From Tubiluchus corallicola (lineage: Eukaryota > Priapulida > Priapulimorpha > Priapulimorphida > Tubiluchidae): 36,557 nt of DNA. The position numbers and the translations under genes are program-made. The stretch is from assembly GCA_030141605.1 (NCBI GenBank), contig JAQGDQ010001523.1, positions 1 to 36,557 on the forward strand, in the 5' to 3' direction. The notes under the pieces are model-generated. The model made no database searches. It saw only the letters and a program-made list of their open reading frames with translations, and was not told the DNA's origin. Within the stretch, counting starts at the first letter, position 1. Every line of letters begins with the position of its first letter. Positions 10,157 through 19,689 of this stretch are shown in pieces.

Positions 10157-11025
10157 AGTTTTGTTGTGCACACGCACATTTGCTGTAGGTCAAAGGTTAA
10201 CTGTACCACAGCAGCGCTTCTTAACTACAACCTTCATGTGACAAATGAGTAGAGCAAAACCGTCTGGCTCATCAGTTCACTAACTTCAGTTGTTTGTTGT
10301 TGGCATCCTTCTGTCTCGGAAGACAATGGAGTGTGTGCCAAGAGAGTCAGTTATTGATCACATTGATGGAGCTGCAGCGTCGACTGTGGCTGAGCAGTCC
10401 GATCCTTGAACGTCTCCAAGGCGCACACCGCGCAAACAACAGGAACCCCCTCTCTTCCTGGTGTAGTCCAAAGGAAAGCGGAGCGATACGTTTGGCACCA
10501 GGTTAGCAGGACCTGCCGGAGTCAGTGAGCATGCTGCACTGGTCCGCCTTCGGGGCTCCACTCCTGATTTGGAAGGTTTACTCCTCTACACATGGCCGTT
10601 GGGTCACTTGACCTCCTCCGTCCTCTAGCCGTTGGCTGCTTGCGCAGCTCCTCCGCTTAGTGTTGAGATACAGTGTGGGCATCCCGCAAGCCTACAGCAC
10701 CTGGTACTAACCAAGCTCTACGTTGTTTAACTGCGGTGATCAGACGAGAACCTGTGTTTTCGATGTGATATGGCCGTAAACTCAGTTGTTTTAGGTGGAC
10801 GTTTACTTAATTATACATTAGTCTGTGCATAGAGTTATTTTCTAGCAGGGTCTTGTTTCAGAACAAGTAAAAATGAACTAGGTAAGGTTCTAGTTAGCTG
10901 TTAAAACGGTTACTATTACAACAGCATGGGCTGCGAGGTGTTGTTAAGTGTAGACAAATGTGTTGTGGTACACTTAACCTTTCGACTTTTTGTGATCATC
11001 GACAATCGCTAGAATTGTGAAAAGT
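10157..11025 (+). mobile_element. Foldback MITE family 'A', copy 1, split by a 5S-SINE
   Basis: Matches the intact copy at 21487-21873 on both sides of a SINE insertion (10296-10781). Left part: CCTTTTCATAGTTTTGTTGT and GGTCAAAGGTTAACTGTACC. Right part: TTACTTAATTATACATTAGT through GGTACACTTAACC to TTGTGAAAAG. The family has CCTTTTCACAGTT ends and a matching subterminal pair GGTCAAAGGTTAAGTGTACC, so it folds back on itself. Confidence 0.8.
10296..10781 (-). mobile_element. 5S rRNA-derived SINE, copy 1, with 10-bp target duplication
   Basis: The minus-strand head (10781 down) reads GTTTACGGCCATATCACATC and continues as a 5S rRNA copy to GGTGCTGTAGGC. It is missing about 26 bp around box C, between GGTTAGTA and CCAGG. 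A ~370-bp body follows, shared with copies at 30969 and 35601. TCAGTTGTTT sits at both edges (10286-10295 and 10782-10791). The empty site is visible in the family A copies at 19068 and 21487, so the boundaries are well supported. Confidence 0.9.
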
Positions 11026-11517
11026 TTTATTTACGACTGTTTCTTTTGTTCTGCGCGTGACAATGCCCCAAATGACAAAAATATATTAAAGTGGAAGACT
11101 TAAAATATATTGTCGATGAGTTTGATGAGTTATTATGCTAATTCCACTTAGATAGGCGATACTGCTCTGATAAAGATTGTCATCCCTGACAAGTGAAATA
11201 CAGTTTTTTAATTTTTGATAGATAAACATACGTACATAAAAATGTATGTTACGATGTTAGTACCAGCAGATGATAGCCAGCAAAGATGGATGGTGTTGTG
11301 GGTTTGTGTCTCAAATAATCCATCTGTGATAGCTACAGAAATGCTTATGTTTCAGATGTCAGTGATTTTAATCTTAAGTGATAGAGATTTACAAACATGT
11401 ACTACTAAAATAATAATGTTTGAAATATTGGTAAATTGGTAAAGCTTCCCATTTTTAAATCAGTTTTTTAGTTGTGTTTATTTAGTCCAATGTTGTGACA
11501 ATGAGTTCTACAACTGT

Positions 11518-11621
11518 ATCAAGTTTGCCTGTTTTGCGGGAGGTGCATCTGTACAGTAATCAAGTTTGCCTGTTTTGCAGGTGGTGCAACTGTACACTAA
11601 TCAAGTTTGCCTGTTTTGCAG
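11518..11621 (+). repeat. 41-bp tandem repeat forming the acceptor of exon e
   Basis: The string ATCAAGTTTGCCTGTTTTGC occurs three times at 41-bp spacing. The third copy ends in the AG used by exon e (11620-11621). The second copy also ends GCAG (11580) and could act as an acceptor. The first reads GCGG and has lost the AG. Use of the second site would add 41 bases and shift the frame. Confidence 0.9.
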
Positions 11622-11764
11622 ATGGCCCATTCTGTGTATGTCAGCAGTCGAACAACAACACGTACTGGTGTGTGAGAACTATTAATGAAACACACAATTT
11701 CCTCTATTGTGAGTTTATCACTGGGTTCATCAGCTTTTACAATCTAACAGAAGATCCTTACCAG
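11622..11764 (+). CDS. SULF: SULF-like exon e (core of the C-terminal domain)
   Basis: Acceptor CTGTTTTGCAG, donor CAG|GTAGGT. With the carried-over T it reads [20 protein letters not shown] and then [16 protein letters not shown]...NLTEDPYQ. This aligns closely with the vertebrate SULF stretch [17 protein letters not shown]...NETHNFLFCEFATGF...NTDPYQ, the most conserved part outside the catalytic domain. The Cys residues and two sequons (NNT and NET) are kept, and a third (NLT) is present. It ends in phase 0. This exon is decisive for the family call. Confidence 0.98.
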
Positions 11765-11795
11765 GTAGGTGGTTTAAATTTTCAACTAGTTTAGC

Positions 11796-12280
11796 ATGTG
11801 TTTGCATGTATTAACTAGTAAGAAATTAAGTCTTAAAACAAGACTTCGATTATTTAATGCTCACGTTACCAGCATATTTGTGTACAACAGTGAAACATGG
11901 GGTTTAATGATTGCTGAAGAAAAGCAAAATGATATGTTTCACAGAAGTCTTCTAAGGAAAGTTCTAAAGATAAGCTGGTCATACATAATCAAAAATGAAG
12001 ATTTATGCAATAGAACAAAAAAGAAATTTGTTGAAGTTCAAAATTCAAGTTCCAAAAACGGCTAGGACACCTTCTGAGATTACCAAGTGAAACACCAGTA
12101 AGAATCGCCTTAAAACCTTGCAAAAAACCACCTGGTAAACCTAAAACAACTTGGATGGCTAAGATAAATAAAGATGTTCAACAACTTCAACCCAATCTAG
12201 CTTTAGGAGTAGAAGAAGGAGATGGAAGAGTAATAAATGGTAATGCCTCAGTACCTATAACAGACAGAATGAGACCTTGA
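11796..12280 (+). pseudogene. Non-LTR retrotransposon reverse transcriptase, C-terminal remnant
   Basis: The frame from 11796 reads LKTRLRLFNAHVTSIFVYNS-ETWG... FHRSLLRKVLKISW ... NRTKKK, the pattern seen after the catalytic core of non-LTR reverse transcriptases (YGSETW ... RRILGISW ... ). The frame is broken near 12040-12060 (TAG at 12063). It resumes two bases out of register as KRLGHLLRLPSETPVRIAL and a KPKTTW segment, ending at TGA 12278-12280. A GATGAT-rich tail follows. It is 5'-truncated and frameshifted, inserted about 30 bp after a SULF donor. RTE- or L2/CR1-like by pattern, not resolved. Confidence 0.8.
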
Positions 12281-12324
12281 AGATGATTATGATGATGGTT
12301 TTGTGCTGTGCAAGTGTATTGTGA

Positions 12325-12560
12325 ACTCTAGTTAATTATGCATTAGTCTATGCGTAGAGTGATTTACTAGCAGGACCATGCTTGGGAACAAGAAAAAATG
12401 AACTAGATAAGTTTCAAGCCATTTGTTAAAACTTTTACTATTACAGTAGCTACGAGGCATTGTCAAGTGCATACAAATGCGTTGTCTGGTATACTTAACC
12501 TTTGACCTCTTCACAATCATCATCATTTACTGCAACTGTGAAAGGGCTTATTGTAATTAC
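12325..12560 (+). mobile_element. Foldback MITE family 'A', 5'-truncated copy
   Basis: Contains the right ~60% of family A, from TAATTATGCATTAGTCTATG through TACTTAACCTTTGACC to AACTGTGAAAGGGCTTA. The left terminus is missing, apparently lost at the junction with the retrotransposon remnant. Its right end lies only about 60 bp upstream of exon f, so it may supply part of that exon's branch-point region. Confidence 0.75.
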
Positions 12561-12619
12561 AATTTTCATTGCAATCTCTAGTCATTTATCTATTGGTAAA
12601 TGTACTTATGTTTTTCCAG

Positions 12620-12746
12620 TTACACAATGCAGTGACGGATGTGTCGGATGGCTTGTTGCAGTCAATGCACGAAATGCTGAATAGGTTAAGGAAGTGTTCA
12701 GGAGCTGAACAGTGTACTGTAGATTCAGGCCCGAAGAAAAATAAAG
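12620..12746 (+). CDS. SULF: SULF-like exon f (C-terminal domain)
   Basis: Acceptor TTTTTCCAG before 12620, phase 0. It reads LHNAVTDVSDGLLQSMHEML and then NRLRKCSGAEQCT, matching the SULF stretch [34 protein letters not shown], with both Cys kept. It ends in PKKNK plus one base. The donor AAAG|GTTTGC is weak (T at +3). Without splicing, the frame adds GLLRLLF and stops at 12767. Use of this donor is supported because phase and sequence continue correctly in exon g. Confidence 0.9.
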
Positions 12747-13647
12747 GTTTGCTTCGTTTGTTGTTCTAATAACTTAGTTTCTTGATTTTAAGAACTTTTA
12801 AATATTTTTACTTAACATGTTTATGGAGTCATTAAATTATCGTGACATTTTATGATGATTTCTCTAATTTCTATCGTCGTTGTTGCCGTCTTTGTCTTTA
12901 TCTTTCAGGCGTATGTGTGCTTGCAAACCAAAAATATCCATAAGTCGGCATAGTTAAAACTGTGCTATTACGCTTCAAAGTAGAATGCATCAAAAATTTG
13001 GTCAAATATCAGTTTTTGGTATTTTCAAATTCTGATAGTAGCTCGTAGATCATTTTGCTTCGTTTTTTTCTGTTGCCAGGCCCAGATCTTCGTCGGGAAG
13101 AGCCATCTCCTGGATTTAAACATAACTTCAATTATCTCTTGTTCTCTTGCAAACTCCGTAGCAACCAACCCATTCATGTGGTTGCTAAGTGTTTTGTAGA
13201 AACACAACAAAAAACAATAGTTAACTTTAACGGTGATTTTCTCAAGATTAAGTTTTCCAGTGCACAGAATCCACCCCAACTTCAACGTGGATTATCTCAG
13301 CTTAGAAACAACATGGAGCGATGAGCTTGGTGTCAAAATGATCCACGAGAAATGGAGATTCAGGACATGTGAATAATTAGAAAAGCTTAATTGCTGATTT
13401 ATGGACGATTTTGCTATGCAAACACACATTTTATGATAATTGGCTACGATTCGGAATTGTTAGTTTTGCGTTGCTGCTTTTTTCCATAGTAGTCTGCTGA
13501 CAGAGTGTGACATTATAAAGAAATCGATGATTGATGACTGATAGTTTTTTATTGTTATTACAGTTGATTGTATCGATGCTTCTGTGCCTGAAGTGATAAA
13601 TTTTGCATTTGAATCTAATCCCTTTTTTTGTATTTTTTCGTTTTTAG
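12747..13647 (+). other. SULF intron with no recognised element
   Basis: About 900 bp, AT-rich. A 90-residue open frame at 13055-13324 follows a splice-acceptor-like TTCTGTTGCCAG but resembles nothing in SULF or any family I know. It is not needed for phase continuity between exons f and g. Confidence 0.5.
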
Positions 13648-13711
13648 GGCAGAAAGAAAAATTCCAACCATTGTGGAAAGGGAGCAGCAAAAGGAAATCA
13701 AAATTTTTTGG
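13648..13711 (+). CDS. SULF: SULF-like exon g (tail)
   Basis: A 64-bp exon with acceptor CGTTTTTAG and donor G|GTAAGT. With the carried-over G it reads GQKEKFQPLWKGSSKRKSKF and then FG. The PLWKG portion recalls the GQLWDGW near the end of vertebrate SULFs, but here a basic KRKSK run follows instead of the terminus. It leaves two bases (GG) for exon h. It is short, so the call depends on phase, splice sites and position. Confidence 0.75.
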
Positions 13712-16492
13712 GTAAGTTCCAACGAAGCTTGTCACGGGGCTCCAAATGCCTTATCCCGTTGTTGCGAGCCCCGTATACCCTAAGTCACTGAGTATGAATC
13801 ATCCGCCCACGCGTACACTGTTTTCGGTGGCATGTAGAACAGTCATGTAACTTTTCGATGCTTCCAGATATACATGTAATAGCGTAGAATATACTGGAAA
13901 GATCTACATACATAGAAATTTGGCTTTGTAGCGTACAATCATTGAGTTTACAAACGATTCTGTTATCGGCAACCCCAACTGAAGATCTTGCATATTGAAC
14001 ACTGGCTGAAATTAATGACGTAATTTCCTGCAACTCAAGCAGCAGAAATTATTTGTTTTTTCGTTTTTTCTAGTTTGGTACGTGACCTTTTCATTGAACT
14101 GGTTCACGTTCAAGTTACCGAATTGTTAACTCCCTAAGTTCGCAAAAAAGTGAACGTGTTCATTCCATAACTGTTAGATTGACAGCCGGTTTATTTCAAA
14201 CTAAGGAGTTCGTGTTCACATTGCATATGGGACCAAAATTAAAAATTCATTATTATTTTGGAGACCACATGACCATTTTTAAACATGTAAAAAAGGGCGG
14301 AAATTTAAGGAAAAATCTGATAAGTGCTGAACGTCCGAGGTCCCTAAATTACCCTTTCTTTAGTAACCAAAACCGAAAAAGTTTGAATAAAAATAAATAC
14401 GCATTTATGTGTAGACTAACTACTATATTTACTTGTGTTTAATAACTAACTGCCAAAAAAGAGAAACGATTAATTGTAATGCTAGCACTGTTACAAGTCT
14501 CAAACAGTTGCGATATACATCAAACACTTGTCAAAGCCGTATTCTTAGGTAGTTTTGACCTTGTAAACGTAACATGGCATGCTTGAACACGAATGTCTTA
14601 AACCTGTATTTCACCTATTTTTAGGAACAATAAATATCGAATGTTATAAAAGCCTTCTGTCAGATTAACTCATTGATAATGTGTAGATACCATGTTGTAC
14701 AGAACACTCACATTCCCCCCGTTTAGACAGCTTAGTTATAGATAATTATCTTGATTAGTTTATATAAGATGACTGCACTGTTTAAAATTGTTTGTTTGTA
14801 ATTAGTATCAACGATATTTTGGGAAACCACTGTTCTCCTCATCAGGTTATATAAAATTAATCACGTAAAATTCCTGGATGTCAAATTTAAAAACATTAAA
14901 TGCAAATTAAATGAGTTACATGATAAGACAACACTAACTGCTAGATATGGCTGATTGAAGAAATTAAAGCAAATGCTACTTGTGCAGCTACATTTCTTTG
15001 GTGATTGGCGAAAAATTAATTGGCTAAAGTTTACACTTCCCCCATGTGAGAAATTAGTGTGTGAAATGGATTAAGAATAGGATTAAGATCAGGATTAGGG
15101 TTAGGAAAAGGGTTAGAGTTGGGTTGGGGTTAGTGTTAGGGTTAGGCCTAGGGTTAGGGTTGGGCTGGGGTTAGAGTTAGGGTTAGGATTAGGACTAGGT
15201 TGGGCTGGGGTTAGAGTTAGGGTTAGGGTTGTGTTGGGGTTAGAGTTAGGGTTAGGATTAGGACTAGGGTTGGGCTGGGGTTAGAGTTAGGGTTAGGGTT
15301 GTGTTGGGGTTAGGGTTAGGGTTGTGTTGGGGTTAGGGTTGTGTTGGAGTTAGGGTTAGGGTTGTGTTGGGGTTAGGGTTAGGGTTGTGTTAGGGTTAGG
15401 GCTAGGGGTTGGGTTGGGGTTAGAGTTAGGGTTAGGGTTGTGTTGGGGTTAGAGTTAGGGTTAGGGTTGTGTTAGGGGTTGGGTTGGGGTTAGAGTTAGG
15501 GTTAGGGCTAGGGTTGGGCTGGGGTTAGAGTTAGAGTTAGGGTTAGGGAGAGGGTTGTGTTAGGGTTAGAGTTAGTGTTAGGGTTGTGTTGGGGTTAGGG
15601 TTAGGGTTAAGGTTAGTGTATTTAAATTGTGTGGCAAATTGTAAGCTCCTTCCAATTAACTGTGACCAAATACTTGGCTTAAGAAAAATTAAATCACTTG
15701 TTCCACAAATCAGATTATAGTAATTTATTTTTCTCATGAACTGTAATTATATTTCCTCAGATTAGGAAATATTCTCACAAATTCTCACGGATTTCCAAAC
15801 AAATGTTATAACTGTATTTTATATATATGACTTTGGAGTCTCTGGTAACCTTTTGCCTGCTAGCATGGATAATTTTAATGGCTAAGAATCTTCTTGAAAC
15901 TTTTGCACAAAATTTAGTAACATGCCGTGTTTCAGATAGTATGCTTTCATCAGTTTCATTCAGCGATTCTTCTGCAATAGTGCTTCTACTGTGATGTCAT
16001 AGTATTAAACAAACGTCCCACACCACATCACCTACGCCATGTAACAAAGCAAGTGTAAAAACAAAGATGTTTTGCACGATATTGAAACAGTACTGTTCTG
16101 TTGAAACGCTAGTAACTCCATCCATTGATGATCAGTAATGTGCAGACATTCAACATAGTCTGTGCATTCTGTTCATGGAACAATGGTAATAATTCACGAG
16201 CATTCTACGTAGTTTTTCTTTAATGTTTTTGAAATGATGGTAAATAAGCTAATTGTTGACAGGTGCGCTGTTTAGGGTGTCATAGAATCCATATTCTCTT
16301 GAAAATTTAGTGTGTGAATTGTTTAACTGACAGTGAATAAATAGCAGAGTTTTTATCACATGAACGAGAACAAGAATGAATACAAGATTTTCGCCACATC
16401 GAAAAAGACAGCTTTATAGAGTTACTTCATTAGGGAATAACCCAAAAATTTACCTAACGCTTGTACTTATCATATTAATACTGTTTTTACAG
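13712..16492 (+). other. Last SULF intron
   Basis: About 2.8 kb. It holds the degenerate TTAGGG-like array (15071-15620). The spans 13712-15070 and 15621-16492 are AT-rich, and I recognise no gene, RNA or element in them apart from some GTTCACGTT-type inverted words near 14090-14170. Confidence 0.5.
15071..15620 (+). repeat. Degenerate interstitial telomere-like (TTAGGG) array
   Basis: About 550 bp of GGGTTA-type hexamers, from GGATTAGGGTTAGG to GGGTTAAGGTTAGTG, mixed with GTTGTGTTGGGG and GTTAGAG variants that recur in larger blocks. TTAGGG is the usual metazoan telomere repeat. The high variant content argues for old or locally amplified sequence rather than a chromosome end, and it lies inside a transcribed intron. 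Confidence 0.85.
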
Positions 16493-16586
16493 CAGGGACA
16501 GGAGTCATCGGGATAAGCGTGTCGACCGAGAACAGCGGAAAAAAGAGCAAAGACGACTGAGACGACTACGAGGGAGACCTCTATAG
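16493..16586 (+). CDS. SULF: SULF-like terminal exon h with stop (Arg-rich tail)
   Basis: Acceptor GTTTTTACAG before 16493. The first base completes GGC. It reads RDRSHRDKRVDREQRKKEQR then RLRRLRGRPL and stops at TAG 16584-16586. About half of the 30 residues are Arg or Lys, giving a strongly basic C-terminus. The acceptor is ACAGCAG|G, a tandem NAGNAG site. Use of the second AG (exon start 16496) would drop one Arg and keep the frame. Phase, acceptor quality and the in-frame stop support the exon, but homology of this tail to known SULFs is not visible. Confidence 0.7.
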
Positions 16587-16642
16587 CGAAAATAGCAAAC
16601 TAGGTAACTGTGAAGTTGTGTGTGTGTTCTGCACTGCACTGC

Positions 16643-16648
16643 ATTAAA
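16643..16648 (+). promoter_or_regulatory. Possible poly(A) signal (ATTAAA) for SULF
   Basis: ATTAAA, the commonest variant hexamer, lies 57 bp after the stop codon and is followed by TG/T-rich sequence (TTTGTGTCGC, TTTTGTTATGCTTTT). No AATAAA is seen nearby; the next is at 18064. A longer 3' UTR cannot be excluded. Confidence 0.3.
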
Positions 16649-16827
16649 GTTAAAGGTCGCTGCTTGATATGAATCTGCTTTGTGTCGCAATGATTTTGTT
16701 ATGCTTTTATGCCAATGTCACACATTTCATACAGAATGGCCCTGTAAGTGAAAAGTAAATGTAGGGCTGCACCGAATATTCGGAGTGCCAAATTTGCTTC
16801 CTAAGTATCAGTGTAAAGATCCGGCAC

Positions 16828-17375
16828 GGTAAACTTCGGTTGACATCACTAAATGTTTGGTGAACCTTCGGTTGACATCACTAAATGTTTGGTGAACCTT
16901 CGGTTGACATCACTAAATGTTTGGTGAACCTTCGGTTGACATCACTAAATGTTTGGTGAACCTTCGGTTGACATCACGAAATGTTAGGTGAACCTTCGGT
17001 TGACATCACTAAATGTTTGGTGAACCTTCGGTTGACATCACAAAATGTTAGGTGAACCTTCGGTTGACATCACGAAATATTTGGTGAACCTTCGGTTGGC
17101 ATCACGAAATGTTTGGTGAACATTCGGTTGACATCACTAACTGTTTGGTGAACCTTTGGTTGGCATCACGAAATGTTTGGTAAACCTTCGGTTGACATCA
17201 TTAAATGTTTGGTGAACCTTCGGTTGACATCACGAAATGTTAGGTGAACCTTCGGTTGACATCACGAAATATTTGGTGAACCTTCGGTTGACATCACAAA
17301 CCGGTTGACATCACGAAATATTTGGTGAACCTTCGGTTGACATCAATCACTAAATGTTTGGTGAACCTTCGGTAC
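16828..17375. repeat. 32-bp minisatellite
   Basis: About 17 copies of a 32-bp unit (TTCGGTTGACATCACTAAAT then GTTTGGTGAACC) with single-base variants. It is followed directly by dispersed repeat copy 2. A TAGGGCTGCACCGAATATTC string just upstream (16762) resembles a hAT end, but no partner end was found. Confidence 0.92.
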
Positions 17376-17387
17376 ACCAAAGTTACT

Positions 17388-17662
17388 ACACTACATCTCG
17401 GTTTGTTGGACCTCGCTTTTACGGATATCGGAAGAATCGGACAAAATCTGGAACGCTAAGAAGTCCAGCATGCTATGGACTCTATCTGTTGTTTTGCGAG
17501 CTGACGCTAGCGGGTTGTTTACATCACGTACATCAGTGTAACCACATGTATAAAAATTTAAAATCAATTATACGGAGTCATTTGAGTCAATTGCCGACAA
17601 TTTTTATACACTTTTGCATAGGAGCGGCCTGTACTAGACGTTTTTGAGACAATTACGCAATG
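17388..17662. repeat. Dispersed repeat copy 2 (pair of 1040-1580)
   Basis: Shares ATCTCGGTTTGTTGGACCTC, TTTACGGATATC, CATGCTATGGACT and GACGTTTTTGAGACAATTA with the first copy, in the same order. It lacks the 85-bp expansion: AGCATGCTATGGAC occurs once here. Confidence 0.75.
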
Positions 17663-18047
17663 TTAAAATCGTGCCAAACATTTTGACAGACTACTGCTGT
17701 CACCATCAATAGATAATGAATAAGTCAATACAGTAACAAATAGCTAAGTATTTTAATTCCTTTAATTTTATTTTCAAACACTTAGCCGTTTGTTTCTGTA
17801 TCAACTTATTTACTGGTCTGCTTAACATTACCTATTTGTTTTTTGTAAATGCACAATTAGTGCATAATTTACTGTATCAATTTCTTTTCTACTGTTCTGC
17901 TTATTCATTACCTGTTTGGCTTCTGTTAACTACATAATTAGTGCATAACAGGCTCTGCCTATATAAACTGATTGTAAGTTTGTAAATTTACCACTGATGA
18001 TGACAGCAGCAGTAGTCTGTCGAAACGTTTGGCACGATTTTAACTAA
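17663..18047. mobile_element. Element with inverted ends containing a hammerhead-like core
   Basis: The left arm (17663-17710, TTAAAATCGTGCCAAAC...) is the inverse of the right arm (17994-18047, ...GTTTGGCACGATTTTAA). The right arm holds CTGATGA (17994-18000), a GACAG/CTGTC stem and GAAA (18022-18025). A ~75-bp segment inside is duplicated (TGTATCAA...AATTAGTGCATAA). Similar CTGATGA...GAAAC strings are known from Penelope-like elements, but the identity of this element is uncertain. Confidence 0.5.
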
Positions 18048-18070
18048 TTAAAGTAAAAGATTTAATAAAG

Positions 18071-19067
18071 TTATGTTGCTTTAACTATAAATATTCGTTA
18101 TTGTATTTTCATTATTGTATTTCTAGGTTGTTTCTGGTACATTAAGCTTAACATTCTCTACAAAATCACATCGATCCGTTTACAAGGAGCTTTCGAATAC
18201 AGCAGTTACCCGTGCCACGCCTATCCAGCCATGGGATACCCTGCAGATGGCGCTCATCAAAATGAACGAGCAGCATTTATCTCAGTGTTGTGTACAGAAA
18301 TTATACATAGATAGATATCGTTTATTTATTTATTTGTTTCTGTATAAAATAATGGCAGAAAATTGATTATTTGGATATAATTATTACCATTGATTTTAGT
18401 AATAATTGTTGTAATGAATAAGTCTTTATTACGTATATTATGTAAAGTTTTGGGAGTATAATATGTCTAGCTGTCGTGTGGTAATACCTGTAAGGGTATT
18501 AATCTTTTTGAACTACAAGATTGCATTTCATATTGTTATTCTAATCACGTCTATCAGTTTTTGTAATAATTGTTAGGTTACATATGAAGCTGCTATAAAA
18601 AGGACTGTTATAGTGTGGCCAGGTCGTTGCTGTGTCACTTTCTTCCTTTCTTGAGAAATCAAAGATGACCCAGGGAAGTGACGCACAGACAAGGGACATA
18701 CTACTCTGGTAATATTGATAAAGTACTACATTGTGTGCACAATTGTTGGACGTGTGCAGTAAAGTTGGCACCAAGTTTTTAAAAATCCACGGGTAATTCC
18801 AGATGTTTTATGTAAAAGCCTTTTGTTGATGAGAAACTTAAAGGCAAGGTTTCCCAGAAGGCATGTTTGGTTTTTCGAAGTTTTAGTTTAGCTTATGAAA
18901 AACTGATGCTGGAAGAAACAGTTGAGTATCAAGGTTTCGTTGTTTGACTGAACTCGTCCGATTGTCACTTTCAGTAAAAGAGCTGTTGTGCATTAAGATG
19001 GGAGAAATGGGTAGAGATGCTTGACATTTCGTTCATCCAGAAGTATCATGGTGTGAATGTGGCACAG
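18071..19067. other. Intergenic span with nothing recognised
   Basis: AT-rich, with no splice-linked coding signal, RNA gene or repeat that I could tie to other parts of the window. Confidence 0.5.
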
Positions 19068-19444
19068 TTTTTAAAGTTTCGTTGTGCGCACGCACAGTTG
19101 TTGTAGGCTAAAGGTTAAGTGTACCACAGCAACCTCTTCTTAAGTACAACTGTCACGTGACACGTGGGTAAAGCAAAGCCATCTGCCGCTGCAGCTCAGT
19201 AACTTCAGTTATTTTGTGTTGACTTTACTTAATTATACATTAGTCTGTGTGTAGAGTGATTTACTAGCAGAATCTTGCTTGGGAAAGAGAAAAAATGAAC
19301 TAAGTAAGGTTTTAGCTAGCTGTTAAAACGGTTACTATTACAACAGCACAGGCTGCGAGACATTGTCAGGTGTTCACAAATGCGTTGTCTGGTACACTTA
19401 ACCTTTGACCTTTTCACGATCATCAATCGCTAGAAAAGGCTTAT
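19068..19444 (+). mobile_element. Foldback MITE family 'A', copy with uninterrupted SINE site
   Basis: Full-length match to the copy at 21487-21873, with GTTTCGTTGTGCGCACGCAC on the left and GGTACACTTAACCTTTGACC then GAAAAGGCTTA on the right. The left terminus is degraded (TTTTTAAAGTTTCG). The stretch ACTTCAGTTATTTTGTG corresponds to the empty target site of the SINE at 10296. Confidence 0.8.
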
Positions 19445-19689
19445 TGCAGCTAAAAATTGTACTAATTTTTTGTCTTTCAACTTTTGAAGGTTTCGTTTAT
19501 TTAGATTTTTATCGCAGGATGATTTAAATAAATTATTATACTATTTCTTGAGGTTTGCATCATGTGTGTCAAATACAATGCCGCTGTATGCACTTATATA
19601 CTTTACCGTTCTTTTAGATGACTATTCTCTTGCTTAAGCATTCTCATGTCTCTTGTGAAATTTGAGTAGTGTTATGGCATGTTCAGACT

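Noticed and set aside
13055-13324. Open frame after an acceptor-like TTCTGTTGCCAG, considered as an extra SULF exon
   Set aside because: No similarity to SULF, no good donor in a fitting phase, and exons f and g join correctly without it.
16762-16800. hAT-like terminus TAGGGCTGCACCGAATATTC
   Set aside because: No inverted partner or target duplication was found, so no element is called.
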